Below, piece by piece: positions 34,701-47,788 of a DNA stretch of 64,000 nucleotides. A program made the position numbers and the translations under genes. This DNA comes from Loripinus fragilis. Taxonomy: Eukaryota > Mollusca > Bivalvia > Lucinida > Lucinidae. How positions within the stretch are numbered: position 1 is the stretch's first letter; each line of letters opens with the position of its first letter. The stretch is from NCBI GenBank assembly GCA_964019695.1, contig CAXHUL010000503.1:620001-684000 (forward strand), written 5' to 3'. The notes beneath the pieces are model-generated. The model saw nothing but the letters and a program-made list of their open reading frames with translations. It made no database searches and had not been told where the DNA came from.

Positions 34701-35227
34701 TTAGTAAACCCTTTAAAACCAACAAACAGACCATAACTCACTTTTCAAAGGACATATATAAAACATGTACTAGGGTTACAAATAGCTCAACAAAATGAAA
34801 TACTTCACAAACAAAACTAAAATTAAACTACTTGTGAATAAGGAAAGCAGAAAAATCAGGCGCATGTGACACTACTCTTTCAACATTCAGTTTAATCTGT
34901 GAGTTTCAGAGATGCAAACCATATACTAGTGATTTTTGGGAGTCATGTTTTTGTTTTATGCTTAAGAATAAAACAGTCAACTGATCTTTAAAATAAAGTA
35001 TCACTAACGTTCGAATGATTTGTTGTTTATGTTACCATGAAATATGTTCAGATGTTTTACAAGATCGACTGCTACATGGCTCAGGTAACCTTACCTCAAC
35101 CAACCTTAGTCTAAGATAATTAACAAGCAGAATAGTTTCTATCAGAATTTCTGCAGAATATAATAAGATAATCATCATTACAATATGATATGAAATCTAG
35201 TTCAACAAAACATAGAAGATTTCAAGG
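31701..35227. other. Gene-free AT-rich stretch
   Basis: No coding frame with a recognisable domain, tandem array or RNA gene was found in 3.5 kb. A weak inverted pair, CACCAGGGACC at about 32289 and GGTCCCTATGGTG at about 32472, may mark a small decayed element of ~200 bp. A degenerate TGATTAGACTGC/GGCTGATCAGAG hairpin lies at about 31925-31970. Confidence 0.5.
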
Positions 35228-35460
35228 CGTTCCAATGCGGTACTTCTTTTGTGGATCTTTTATGTTTTTGTTCTGTCTTGTGTTTGTTATGTCTTTGTGT
35301 GTGTCTGTTTATATGTGTTTTGTGGTCACCTGCTGGGAAAGGGCTGACCTCTTGGCTCTCGTTTGTGGTGTCTACTGCGAGTTTGTCACTTTCCCATTGG
35401 TATCCTGGGTCAGGCGTGGTACTTGATTGTATTGATTCCTGATCTTTGCACCCTTACTTA
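35228..35460 (+). mobile_element. 5'-truncated retroelement 3' end (same family as 53.4-54.3 kb)
   Basis: From CGTTCCAATGCGGTAC to CCTTACTTACTTT it matches 54109-54345 at roughly 95 percent, including GGTCACCTGCTGGGAAAGGG and TTTCCCATTGGTATCCTGGG. At 54 kb this block lies downstream of a degraded coding end, so it is best read as a 3' untranslated region. A copy holding only that part is typical of LINE-like 5' truncation. Overlapping ORFs at 35190 and 35251 are accidental. Confidence 0.8.
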
Positions 35461-37420
35461 CTTTAATGGAGACAGATGATAAATTAATTTTATAATGTAA
35501 TTGTCAACAGTGAAAAGTGAAAATTAAAAGAATTCAGCATACAAGGAAAATCTTTAATACTAGATCTATGTAACATCCTATATTTGGACATAAACCATGT
35601 TGGTTCTATATGATGATTTTATATTTGCAATCTTCAAAACCCTATACCTGCTATAGAAGACACCCAGCACTACCCCTGCCTTAATTCCCGCCTTGCCACT
35701 AGATGTATGAAATATTGCTATGCTATTTTAAGTAAATTATTGATATTAAGTCAATATTTAAATCATAATGTAGATTGCATGTTTATCGTTATGTACCATT
35801 GGTAGAAATCTAAAAACTGCAATATGAATGTAAAAGAACTAAGCAAATTACAAAAAGTAATTGTGTAAGACCAGGAAATGCCACATTCACATATTGTAGA
35901 CCAACCAATAGCACTCTTTTAATTGAATTCTTATATAGAATAAAATGTGTGTAGTATATGTAAGCGAATTGTGGAGAGCAGACCCAAATTTTATATAAGC
36001 CTAACAACAATTTACTACCTTTATCCATTAATGTAAGGCACCTTTTGTTACCTACGTTACCTCATTTATATATGTGCAGCAATTTAAGATCCATTATTGT
36101 TAATATAGTTATAATTTGATTTCATTATGAAATATATTTTGCCAATTCCAATGCAATGTAAATAATAGAAAAGTAAATCTGAAAGTAGCTATGCGTTACA
36201 TGCTGGAGCCAGTGAGTACAACATACTATTTAGCATATTTAAATGTTTACTTGATTTCACTTCATTGCAAGTTAAAAGTTAAAAACAACTTCAAATGTAT
36301 GAAAATGAACATTTAGAAATAGAATATAGATCAATATCATTTATATTTAAGGTCATGTATTATGGTTTATTCTTATACATGTAATTTGTAAAGTCAGTAT
36401 CTGCAATTTAGTATAAAATGTAACATACGTATAGCTGAGTAGCAGAAATACATATCACAGATGTATGCAATTGATTTGTATGTCTAATTTAAACATTTAA
36501 TGCTTAAACTGTTTCACTAATACTATTAAAATAAATCAACATTAGCCTTGTACTGTGTGTACTGTTATTTTCAATGCCAGTAAAGTAACGTTGATTACAG
36601 GTGATTTATAGTAAAAAAGAAAAAGAAAAGTTATTAAATTATGGGTTTCTAAGGCCCCAAGACATGCCACAAACTGAAAATAGTTTTACTTTCTGAGAGG
36701 TGCAGCAAACTCTCAAAGTAGCCAATATATCTCATTTTAGCCCAATTGAGGGAGAATTTCTGTCAGAATTGCACAAAACTTACGATGTTTGTCTTTGTAA
36801 AATCCATAAAAGGATGCTTCCAAAGGGGTTCCTTTAAAAATAAATATGTCAATTTAAGCCTTCTAAAAGACTTCTACCCTTTTTAACGTTTAAAAACATC
36901 TTGCTGATGGACCAGAGAAAAAAAGATACACTGTTTGTAAAAATGCTCCGATTATTGCACTTGATGACCTTTGACCCCATTTTAGAGTCGACATTTGAAC
37001 ATTTAGTTACAAAAAGCATTTTCTCAATGTTTTTCTGACTTATAACTATAAGCATACAAAATTTGGCTTGAAATGAAATGTGTTTACATATAAAAATTTA
37101 AAGTTGTTTTACAGTAGTACATATTTTCTCATTTTTGCACTCAATGACCTTTGACCTAATTTCTGGCCTTGATATGCAAATTCAGACTTTGCATCCACCC
37201 CTATGGCTTTGTACACATGCTAAATATTATGTTAAAAGTGGTCTTACAAATGTACTCAAAAATGCCAACAAAACCAAAAATATGCATCTTTTTTCGATTC
37301 GGATTGCCAACTATAAATTGAACTTAGCACTAATCAGTAAAACAGAAAATTGCCATTTATTTCAAGAAGTTATCAAAGGTATACCAATAATAATTTGTTT
37401 TGTCTAACATTCATAAAGCA
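35461..37420. other. Gene-free AT-rich stretch
   Basis: Only AT-rich sequence with short incidental ORFs. The phrases 'CACTTGATGACCTTTGACCCC' (about 36957) and 'CACTCAATGACCTTTGACC' (about 37138) are two copies of one diverged ~180-bp repeat. I see no gene. Confidence 0.5.
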
Positions 37421-37423
37421 TCA

Positions 37424-37872
37424 TATTGCCTCGTCACAAGTAAACCTGTCTTCATGGTTTCCTATTGAAGTGAGATTCAAACCAGACTGCTCAGCTACAG
37501 AGACAATCAAAATTTCGCTCATGGCAGGTCTAGATATAGTGCATTCCAGTAAGCAGTCAACAAAGGTGCTGATCAGACTGCGCAGATGCACAGGCTGGTC
37601 TGCGCCTTGGTTGTTCACAAACTCCCGATTCGCTTCGAGGCCCATATGGGCCATGACGTGAGAAAACCTGTATTTGGGGTTTCCGACAATGAGAGATTCA
37701 AACCATCCAGCTAGCTACAGAGAAAATTTCACTTGTAGCATGTCTAGTTATGATACTTTCCAATAAACGATAACTAATGCGCTGATCAGACTGCTGGGTT
37801 GCACATGCTGGTCTGCACCTTTGTTGATCTCAAACTCCCCAAACACAGGTTTTGTCGTGATAAGGCCCATAT
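37424..37872. mobile_element. Two adjacent MITE copies of the 'gagaaaacctg' family
   Basis: Copy one (about 37424-37664) and copy two (about 37640-37872) share the short block GGCCCATATGGGCCATGACG between them. Each holds the family's internal hairpin (GTGCTGATCAGACTGC facing GGCTGGTCTGCGCCTTGGTT) and terminal AAACCTG. The termini are partly decayed. The order of internal segments is opposite to that in the 38095 and 58371 copies, so these two lie in the reverse orientation. Confidence 0.72.
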
Positions 37873-38094
37873 AGTTAAAGTAAAAAAGACCAGTTAGAGC
37901 ATAAATCAATCAAACAATGCTAATGTAATTCTCATATTACTGAAATTTTAATCTCTCAATGGAATTGAATCGATGCACTCATCAAGCTTGTGAGTACAGT
38001 AAATATGTGTTACATATATTTGTATAGCAAAAACTGAACATAAGCCAAATGTATTTAAAAAGAAAAATAAATAAACAACTTGACAAACTCTTTC

Positions 38095-38321
38095 AATATG
38101 GGCCTCTCAACGCGAGAAAACCTGTCTTCAGGGGTTTGCGAACAACAAAGGCGCAGTCTGATCTGCACCTTTGTTATTTGCTTATTTGAAAGTATCATAT
38201 CTAGACTTGTTAAAAGCTAAATTTCAGTTTTCTAGCCAGTCTCTGTAGCTCAGCAGGATGGTTTGAGTCTTGCTTAGTCAGAAACACTGCAGACAGGTTT
38301 TCTCGTGACAAGGCCAATATG
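38095..38321. mobile_element. MITE copy with clear TIRs
   Basis: The left end AATATGGGCCTCTCAACGCG plus AGAAAACCTGTCTTC pairs with the right end CAGACAGGTTTTCTCGTGAC plus AAGGCCAATATG. The internal hairpin is shortened to GGCGCAGTCTGATCTGCACC. A tRNA-like phrase, TCTGTAGCTCAGCAGGATGG, lies in the right half. No transposase is present. Confidence 0.78.
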
Positions 38322-38503
38322 TTACATTTTCAATTAAATATTTGATTGAAATAAATTTAAAATACTTTCATGGTGGTTGAAAGCCTGTGATCATAATTTT
38401 TTATATAAATCAATATTTTATAGATAAATTTTATTTTCAACCTTCGGTTCATGAGTGGGCGGAAAAAGCAATTTAAACAAGAAATGTCACAAACACGTGA
38501 CGA

Positions 38504-40097
38504 ATGCCCCCAAAGGGATTGGTCTAGCATAATACACATTTGAGGAAAGTTAGCTGTACTATAGCACGAAAAATCTAGAAATGAGGCCAGAAGTCAATGT
38601 CATGGTTAAAGTGACTCAAAATGATATGCACCACTCCGCCATCCCAAGAGGAATCACCACCCCAAATTTGGGTTTCCTACATCAAATAACACAGGAGATA
38701 TGCTCTGGACACAATTATTCTTAAAACTAGGTCAGAGGTCAAAGTCACAATGATGCAAAAATGGTTTGTGACATTCAGCCATCCCAAGATGCATTTACAT
38801 ACCAAATTTGGAATTCCTATTTCAAAGAATATAGGAGATATGCACCATTTTCTAGAAACTAGGTCAGAGGTCAAGTTCAAGGTAACAGTGACTTAATTAT
38901 GGTACGCGACACTTCATCATCCCAAGATGCATCCACACACCGAATTTGAGATTCCTACCTCAAATAATATGAGATATGCTCTGGACATGATTATTCTAAA
39001 AACTAGGTCAGAGGTCAAGGTCACATTGATCCAAAAATGGTACATGACACTCCGCTATCCCAAAAGGCATCAACACACTAAATTTGGAATTCCTAACTCA
39101 AAGAATATAAGAGATATGGACCGGACACAATAATTCTTAAAACTAGGTCAGAGGTCAAGGTCACAGTGACCCACAAATGGTATGTGACACCCTGCCATCC
39201 CAAGATGCATTTACACACCAAATTTGGAATTTCTATCTCAAAAAATAAAGGAGATATGCACCAGACTCAATGCAGTTTCTAGAAACTAGGTCAAAGGTCA
39301 AGTTCAAGGTCACAGTGACCCAATTATGGTACACAACACTTCGTCATCCCAAGATGCATCCACACACCAAATTTGAGATTCCTACCTCAAATAATATAAG
39401 AGATATGCTCTGGACATAATTACTCAAAAAACTAGGTCAGAGGTCAAGGTCACAGTGACCCGAAAATGATACATGACACTCTGTTATCCCAAGATGCATC
39501 CACACACTAAATTTGGAATTCCTAACTCAAAGAATATAAGAGATATGCTCCGGACACAATAATTCTTAAAACTAGGTCAGAGGTCAAGGTCACAATGACC
39601 CAAAAATGGTATGTGACACCCCAAAATTCCAAGATGCATTTACACACTAAATTTGGAATTCCTATCTCAAAGAATATAGGAGATATGCACCAAACTCAAT
39701 GCATTTTCTAGAAACTAGGTCAGAGGTCAAGTTTAAGGTCACAGTGACCCAATTATGGTACCCGACACTTCGTCATCCTAAGATGCATCCACACACCAAA
39801 TTTGAGATTCCTACCTCTAATAATATAAGAGATATGCTCCGGACATGATTATTCTAAAAAATAGGTCAGAGGTCAAGGTCAAGGTCACAGTGACCCGAAA
39901 ATGGTACGCGACACTCCGCCATCCCAAGATGTATCCACACACCAAATTAGGAATTCCTACCTCAAAGAATATACGAGATATGGAACGGACACGAAAGCGG
40001 GACGGACGGACTGACGGACGGATGGACTGACGGACGGACGAACAGACGGACGGACAGTGCGATTACTATATGCCTCCCAAAGTTCCTTTGGGGGCAT
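38504..40097. repeat. ~147-bp tandem array bounded by short inverted ends
   Basis: About ten copies carry 'CATCCCAAGATGCATCCACACACCAAATTTG', then 'AGAGATATGC', 'AAACTAGGTCAGAGGTCAAG' and GGTCACAGTGACCC. CATCCA/CATTTA phrases sit near 38930, 39064, 39206, 39354, 39502, 39647, 39783 and 39931. Every second or third unit carries extra 'AAGTTCAAGGTC', so a higher-order pattern is likely. The block starts with ATGCCCCCAAAGG (38504-38516) and ends with its reverse complement (40085-40097), just after a (GACG)n-like microsatellite at 39985-40058. It may be a transposable unit with repeats captured inside. Each unit carries near-palindromes AGGTCA...TGACC. Confidence 0.88.
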
Positions 40098-40204
40098 AAA
40101 AACTCCATGTAGAATTTTAGTGACTACCAAATCACATCATAAAGGTTGAAAAATTTGAATTTTTATACTTTAATTTTAAATTATTTTTCAGTGTTATGCA
40201 AAAA

Positions 40205-42385
40205 GATTTGACATGAATTAAGCAAAAAGGTGGCACAGAAATGTCTTTATCATCACATTCTGCCATGACCTTTAACAGCCCTTGCAATGATTTGATGTCG
40301 CCAAAGGGAGATAGATGGCACTGAAATGTCTTTATCATCACATTCAGCCATGATCTTTAAAAGCCCTTGCAATGATTTGATGTCGCCAAAGGGAGATAGA
40401 TGGCACAGAAATGTCTTTATCATCACATTCTGCCATGACCTTTAACAGCCCTTGCAATGATTTGATGTCAGTAAAGGGAGATAGATAGCACAGAAATGTC
40501 TTTATCATCACATTCTGCCATGACCTTTAACAGCCCTTGCAATGATTTGATGTCACTTAAGGGAGATAGATGGCACAGAAATGTCTTTATCATCACATTC
40601 TGCCATGACCTTTAACAACCCTTGCAATAATTTGATGTCACTAAAGGGAGATAGATGGCACAGAAATGTCTTTATCATCACATTCTGCCATGATCTTTAA
40701 CAGCCCTTGCAATGATTTGATGTCAGTAAAGGGAGATAGATGGCACAGAAATGTCTTTATCATCACATCCTGCCATGACCTTTAACAGCCCTTGCAATGA
40801 TTTGATGTCAGTAAAGGGAGATAGATGGCACTGAAATGTCTTTATCATCACATTCTGCCATGACCTTTAACAGCCCTTGCAATAATTTGATGTCACTAAA
40901 GGGAGATAGATGGCACAGAAATGTCTTTATCATCACATTCTGCCATGATCTTTAACAGCCCTTGCAATGATTTGATGTCAGTAAAGGGAGATAGATGGCA
41001 CAGAAATATCTTTATCATCACATTCTGCCATGACCTTTAACAGCCCTTGCAATGACTTGATGTCAGTAAAGGGAGATAGATGGCACTGAAATGTCTTTAT
41101 CATCACATTCTGCCATGATCTTTAACAGCCCTTGCAATGATTTGATGTCACTAAAGGGAAATAGATGGCACAGAAATGTCTTTATTATCACATTCTGCCA
41201 TGACCTTTAAACAGCCCTTGCAATGATTTGATGTCACTAAAGGGAGATAGATGGCACAGAAATGTCTTTATCATCACATTCTGCCCTGACCTTTAACAGC
41301 CCTTGCAATGATTTGATGTCACTAAAGGGAGATAGATGGCACAGAAATGGCTTTATTATCACATTCTGCCATGACCTTTAAACAGCCCTTGCAATGATTT
41401 GATGTCACTAAAGGGAGATAGATGGCACAGAAATGTCTTTATCATCACATTCTACCCTTACCTTTAACAGCCCTTGCAATGACTTGACGTCAGTAAAGGG
41501 AGATAGATGGCACAGAAATGTCTTTATCATCTCATTCTGCCATGACCTTTAACAGCCCTTGCAATGATTTGATGTCACTAAAGGGAGATAGATGGCACAG
41601 AAATGTCTTTATCATCACATTCTGCCATGACCTTTAACAGCCCTTGCAATGATTTGATGTCAGTAAAGGGAGATAGATGGCACAGAAATGTCTTTATCAT
41701 CACATTCTGCCATGACCTTTAACAACCCTTGCAATAATTTGATGTCACTAAAGGGAGATAGATGGCACAGAAATGTCTTTATCATCACATTCTGCCATGA
41801 TCTTTAACAGCCCTTGCAATGACTTGATGTCAGTAAAGGGAGATAGATGGCACAGAAATGTCTTTATCATCACATTCTGCCATGACCTTTAACAGCCCTT
41901 GCAATGATTTGATGTCAGTAAAGGGAGATAGATGGCACAGAAATGTCTTTATCATCACATTCTGCCATGACCTTTAAACAGCCCTTGCAATGATTTGATG
42001 TCAGTAAAGGGAGATAGATGGCACAGAAATGTCTTTATCATCACATTCTGCCATGACCTTTCACAGCCCTTGCAATGATTTGATGTCACTAAAGGGAGAT
42101 AGATGGCACAGAAATGTCTTTATCATCACATTCTGCCATGATCTTTAACAGCCCTTGCAATGATTTGATGTCAGTAAAGGGAGATAGATGGCACAGAAAT
42201 GTCTTTATCATCACATTCTGCCATGACCTTTAACAGCCCTTGCAATGATTTGATGTCAGTAAAGGGAGATAGATGGCACAGAAATGTCTTTATCATCACA
42301 TTCTGCCATGACCTTTAACAGCCCTTGCAATGATTTGATGTCACTTAAGGGATATAGATGGCACTGAAATTTATTTATTGACATG
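40205..42385. repeat. 85-bp minisatellite, about 25 copies
   Basis: ATAGATGGCACAGAAATGTC recurs every 85 bp (86 in copies with an extra A in TTTAAACAGCC) from about 40205 to 42385. The variable spot GATGTCRCTAAAG/GATGTCAGTAAAG distinguishes two subtypes that alternate in short runs, a sign of local duplications of two or more units. It has no coding potential that survives across units. Confidence 0.95.
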
Positions 42386-43800
42386 TTTGGACATGACGTT
42401 CAACAGCCCTCGCCATGATGTGAAATCTTTCGTACATTACGTGGGCCAATCCTGATATTTGTGTATTTGCGACGTCACTTACAATACATTACATGCAGGT
42501 AAATATGCTCATAGGCAGGTTAATTGATACAGACAATTGTTGGATTTAATTTCATGGAAGGGAAGACAGCTGCAATTGTAGATATTTATAAATTATCTCA
42601 TATGAAGAAATCTTCAGTGTTGCTTGATACAGCTCATTATAACAGGCAACTTCATACATGCTCTTAATTTTATCCTGCTCAATTTCATTCTTAATTGAGT
42701 CTCCTTTACCTACTAGCATCGTCATTGTGAACAGTTTGGATCCATATCATGCCCAACAAAATGCCGGGCCTGTGCTGGACCACACTGTTTAACATTCTGA
42801 TGGTATTCTGTGAAGGTTTTGGCAAAAAAGTTGATTTAGGAAACTAGAGGACCTTCAGATCCTGAGGCGCTCACTTGAAGTCTTTAATCATGTTAAAATA
42901 GGTCAAGGTCAACTACAGCTTATAATAAAACATATTTTGTTTTACCATTATATGGGGGTTGCAGCCATTTTGGTCAAGTAACTTAAAACAATCTAATGAA
43001 TACTCCATCAAACAGTCCAGTGATATCTGAGAAACCAATGTTTATATAAGTATGTGGCAGTCAAAATGAGTGGCATTGGATAAAAGGTCACAGGTCAGAT
43101 TGACATTTGGTACTTATATAAAGCCATTGTCTCTTTAGGTTAAACATTTCTCTAAAGTATTATGATTTCGGCTTAAACGGTCATAGAAAAATGAACATTT
43201 CAAGATTATTCCCATATAAATGCATTAGGAATCAAATTTGACCTTGCCATAAAGTAGGTCAAGCTAGATTCATCATTTGTGCAAACCTGGTAGATACCCC
43301 ATCCCCAATGCTACATACCAAGTCCCAAGGCCATTGGCCTTTTGTTCCAGAGAATTAAGATATTTAAAGGGTTTTTAACATATATGGGTGCGGTGGCCTT
43401 GACCTTGAAACTTATTTATAGCCATTGTCTCATTAGGTTTAACATATCAAGTGAGAATAATGACTTTGGCTTCAACAGTATTCAAAAAATCAACTTTTCA
43501 AAAAGTTTCACATTTAAATGCAATCAAAAGCAAATTTTAAGTAGGTCAAGGTCAACCTAGGATCATCATTTCAACAAACTTCGTAGGCCCAACATCCAAA
43601 ATGTTCCATACCAAGTCCCTAAGTCATCAGCCTTCTGGTTCTGGAGAAGAAGATTTTGAAAGGGTTTTTACCATATTGGGCATGTCGGCCTTCTTGGTCT
43701 ACTGACCAAAACAATTTGTATAAATCTTGGCTAACTTATTGTAAGGAGTCTTCATATGAAATTTGTTGATTTACAGGAATTTTTTTTCAGATTTAGGGTC
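42386..43800. repeat. Diverged ~285-bp repeat copies; no gene
   Basis: Segments starting near 43255 and 43540 share 'AAGTAGGTCAAG', 'CATACCAAGTCCC', 'TTGTTCCAGAGAA/TGGTTCTGGAGAA' and 'GGGTTTTTAACATAT/GGGTTTTTACCATAT'. A third, weaker copy starts near 42895. The rest is unique AT-rich sequence. Confidence 0.7.
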
Positions 43801-43826
43801 GGGGGAAGAAAAAAAATAAATAAAAA

Positions 43827-43866
43827 AGCTCTGAAAATGACCAGTTCACTGGTCATTTTCAGAGCT
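43827..43866. repeat. Perfect 19-bp stem hairpin with 2-base loop
   Basis: AGCTCTGAAAATGACCAGT (43827-43845) is followed by TC and then by its exact reverse complement (43848-43866). It precedes the 44-kb satellite by about 300 bp and contains the word 'AGAGCTC' that also ends some satellite monomers. It could form a cruciform or an RNA hairpin; no function is implied. Confidence 0.88.
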
Positions 43867-46080
43867 CTTTAATATCTCCAGAAAAACAGTAAAACTAGTA
43901 AGGTAATCTTTAAATATTTCATTATTTTCCTAAAAATCTGGACAGCCAGGCCAGGACAATCACTTTTAACAGTGTCATTCTCAAAAATGCACAGACAGAA
44001 CCTCAAAAAAATATTATTTTTTACAACCAAACATATATATTGAGATTCGGCGGATAAAATAAAAAATTTCTTTTAGAAATCAAATTTTAGTTTTTTCCTA
44101 CTTTCCTGAAAATTACTGTAGGAGGGTTCCTAAATCAACTAATAAAAAAAATTCTGGCCTCAGAAAGCCTGTGCGATGCACAGGTTTCAGAGCTCATCTT
44201 TTACAAAATTCAAAAATTTTCTAAATAAGCAACAAAATCAACAAAAAAAGCTTTCAATTTATGAGATTTGATGAAAGGTTTTTAAATTGTTGAAATTCGT
44301 TCAAAAATAGCAGAATTATGGCACTTTTACATTTTGACCTCAGAAAGCCTGTGTGACACACGGGTTAAAGAACTCATTTTTTAACAATTTAAAAAAAATA
44401 TGAAATAAGCAACAAAATCTACACAAAAAGCTTCCAATTAATGAAATTTGAAGAGAAGATTTTAAATTTTTGAAATTGGTTCATAAATAGCAGAATTATG
44501 GCACTTTTACATTTTGACCTTAGAAAGCCTGTGCGACGCACGGGTTTCAGAACTCATTTTTTACAAAATTCAAAATTTTTCTAAATAAGCAACAAACTCT
44601 ACACAAAAAGCTTCATATTGACGAAATTTGATGACAAGTTTTTAAATTGTTGAAATTGGTTCATAAATAACAGAATTATGACACTTTTCCAGTTTGACCC
44701 TAGAAAGCCTGTGCGCCGCACAATTTTCAAAACTCTTCTTTACAAAATTCAAAAATTTTCTAAAAAAGCAACAAAATATACACAGAAAGCTTCCAATTGA
44801 TGAGATTTGATGATAAGTTTTTAAATTGTTGAAATTGGGTCATAAATAGCAGGATTATGACACTTTTACATTTTGACCTCAGAAAGCCTGTTCGATGCAC
44901 GGGTTTCAGAACTCATTTTTTACCAATTTAAAAAAATTAGTAAATAAGCAACAAAATCTACACAAAAAGCTTCCAATTGATTAAAAAGTTGAAGCTTCCA
45001 ATTGATTAAAATTTGAAGAGAAGTTTTAAAATTTTTGAAATTGGTTCATAAATAGCAGAATTATGGCACTTTTACATTTTGACTTCAGAAAGCCTGTGCA
45101 AAGCACGGGTTTCAGAACTCAGTTTTTACAAAATTCAAAATTTTTCTAAATAAGCAACAAACTCTACACAAAAAGCTTCTTATTGACGAAATTCGGTGAT
45201 AAGTTTTTAAATTGTTGAAATTGGTTCATAAATAGCAGAATTATGACACTTTTCCAGTTTGACCCTAGAAAGCCTGTGCGACGCACAATTTTCAAAACTC
45301 AATTTTTACAAAATTCAAAAAAATTCTAAATAAGCAACAAAATCTACACAAAAAGCTTCCAATTGATGAGATTTGATGATAAGTTTTTAAATTGTTGAAA
45401 TTGGTTCATAAATAGCAGAATTATGGCACTTTTACATTTTGACACCAGAAATCCTGTGCAACGCACAGGTTTCAGAACTTTAAAACTCACAAATTTTCTA
45501 AATAAGCAACAAAATATACACAGAAAGCTTCCAATTGATGAGATTTGATGATAAGTTTTTAAATTGTTGAAATTGGGTCATAAATAGCAGGATTATGACA
45601 CTTTTACATTTTGACCTCAGAAAGCCTGTTCGATGCACAGTTTTCAACTCTTTTTTTTACAAAATTCAAAAATTTTCTAAATAAGCAACAAAATCAACAC
45701 AGAAAGCTTCCAACTGATGAGATTCGATGATAATTTTTTAAATTGTTGGAATTGGTTCATAAATAACAGAATTATGACACTTTTACCATTTGACCGCAGA
45801 AAGCCTGTGCGACAAACAGGTTTCAGAACTCATTTTTTTTTAATTCAAAAATTTTCTCAGTAGGCAACAAATCTACACAGAAAGCTTCCAATTGATGAGA
45901 TATGATGATAAGTTTTAAAATCGTTGAAGTTGGTTAAAAAAAACTGAATTATGTCACTTTTCCATTTTGACCCTAGAAACCATGTGCTACGCACGACTTT
46001 CATAACTCATTTTAAAAAAAAAATCGGAAATTATCTAAGTAAGCAACAAAATCTGCACAGAAAGCTTCCAATTAATGAGA

Positions 46081-47010
46081 CAACCACAAACTTACCCTGT
46101 TCTACAAAATGAATAACAATATAACACCATCTTATCTCTCCGACCTAGTACCAGGAACAGTCAGCACTGCCACAAGGTATAACTTAAGGAACTCTAATAA
46201 TATCATGACAATCAGAGGTAGAACAAATTCCTACCTAAGCTCATTTCTACCATCAACTGTTAGGGATTGGAATAACCTTCCTCCTGAGATTGCTCAGTCT
46301 GACTCAGTTGCTTCATTCAAGTATAATCTTAATAGAGATCGAACCCATGTCCCAAAATACTTTTACAGCGGTAATAGACATGTACAAGTCCTTCACACAC
46401 GTTTAAGAACCCAATGCAGTGCACTGAATCATGATCTGTTTAAGAAGAATATTTCAGATACTCCACTCTGTCGCTGTGGCAGTATTGAGAATAGCAGTTT
46501 CATTAATATGAAAGATGCTGTTCCACCTTAGAGTCTGCCTCAAGGCCATATAGGGTCTCCCTCTCCCATCCTCCTATTTACATATGTTTTCTTTGCTTTT
46601 TCTCATGATTTTGCACATTTTTCTTCTTTTTTCTCTTGATAATGTACATTTCACCAATTATACAGCTCTGCCAATTACTTGCAACTAAATTGAAATATTG
46701 CCTAGTATGTACAACACCTCATGAATAGTCTGCGATCAATTATCTCTATACTTTCACTTAATGGCTATAATGGGAGTTAACTGGCTTCTCATGAATTTAC
46801 CATCAAACCTATACTATAATTGGCAGAGCTGAACCTGCTTGCTTCCAGAGAGTTGAATTACCTTGTTAAATCTGCCTACGTTTCACAATATGTAGCATCT
46901 AGGAGAAGAACTATATAAGTAGTATTACTTTCGTTCTAATCCTATACATTGTATTTACAGATGATGTATAATTGTACAATTATCTTTCTGAAATAAAATA
47001 TGTTTAAACT
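46081..47010 (+). mobile_element. 5'-truncated LINE insertion with perfect 11-bp TSD
   Basis: AATTAATGAGA at 46070-46080 and 47011-47021 is a perfect target duplication of satellite sequence, so the insert is exactly 46081-47010 (930 bp). It holds the C-terminal end of a reverse-transcriptase ORF, a ~450-bp 3' untranslated region, and ends in 'CTTTCTGAAATAAAATATGTTTAAACT', which includes a polyadenylation signal AATAAA. This is target-primed reverse transcription with 5' truncation. Confidence 0.92.
46082..46531 (+). pseudogene. LINE reverse transcriptase C-terminal fragment
   Basis: The frame is open from the insertion point itself (NHKLTLFYKMNNN before the first ATG at 46109) through YLSDLVP, NLRNSNN, NSYLSSFLPSTVRDWNNLPP and HTRLRTQCSALNHDLF to the LCRCGSIEN cysteine motif. 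This is the post-RT C-terminal region of jockey/CR1-like LINE proteins in metazoans. After GSIEN the sequence leaves the family pattern and stops at 46531, probably by deletion or frame loss. RT active-site motifs are not in the fragment, so it cannot be functional. Confidence 0.87.
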
Positions 47011-47788
47011 AATTAATGAGATTTGATGATAAGTTTTTAAATTGTTGAAATTGGTTCATAAATAGCAGAATTATGACACTCTTCCATTTTGACCTCAGAA
47101 AGCCTGTGCGACGCACAGGTATCAGTACTCATTTTTTTTTTAAAAAATGGTAAATTTTCTAAATAAGCAACAAAATCTACACAGAGAGCTTTCAATTCGA
47201 TGAGATTTGATGATAAGCTTTAAAATTATTGAAATTGGTTCATAAATAGCAGAATTATGACACTTTTACATTTTGACCTCAGAAAGCCTGTGCAATGAAC
47301 AGGTGTCAGAGCTCATTTTTTTAAAAAATTAAAAAAAATTCTTTATCAGCAACACAATCTAAACAGAAAGCTTTCAATTGGTGAGATTTGATGATAAGTT
47401 TTTAAATTGTTGAAATTTGTTCATAAATACTAGAATTATGACTCTTTTACATTTTGACCTCAGAAGGCCTGTGCGACACATATGTTTCAGTACTCATTTT
47501 TTTAAAAACATGGAAAATTTTCTAAATAAGCAACCAAATTGACACAGAAAGCTTCCAATCCATGAGATTTGATGATAAGTTTTTTAATTGTTGAAATTGG
47601 TTCATAAATAACAGAATTATGACACTTTTACATTTTGACCTCAGTAAGCCTGTGCGACGCACATGTTTTAGAACTTATTTTTTTTCAAAATTCAAATATT
47701 TTCTAAATGAGCAACAAAATATACACAGAAAGCTTGCAATTAATGAGATTTGATGACAAGTTGTTAAATTGTTGAAATTGGTTCATAA

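Larger units (their letters stand above)
44150..47788. repeat. ~180-bp satellite, about 16 copies, twice invaded
   Basis: AGAAAGCCTGTGCGACGCAC recurs about every 180 bp (near 44162, 44343, 44523, 44702, 44881, 45088, 45269, 45449, 45620, 45799, 45976, 47098, 47283, 47465, 47645). It is followed by 'TTTCAGAACTCATTTTTTAC', AAGCAACAAAATCTACACA and 'TTGTTGAAATTGGTTCATAA'. One unit near 44968-45010 has a ~28-bp internal duplication around AAGCTTCCAATTGATTAAA. A LINE splits it at 46081-47010 and a MULE at 47789-48624; a stub of the interrupted monomer continues at 48625-48660. Confidence 0.93.

Noticed and set aside
44150..47788. 180-bp satellite considered as a centromeric alpha-like monomer
   Set aside because: The length is suggestive, but copies are highly diverged and short in number here. 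Centromere function cannot be argued from the sequence.
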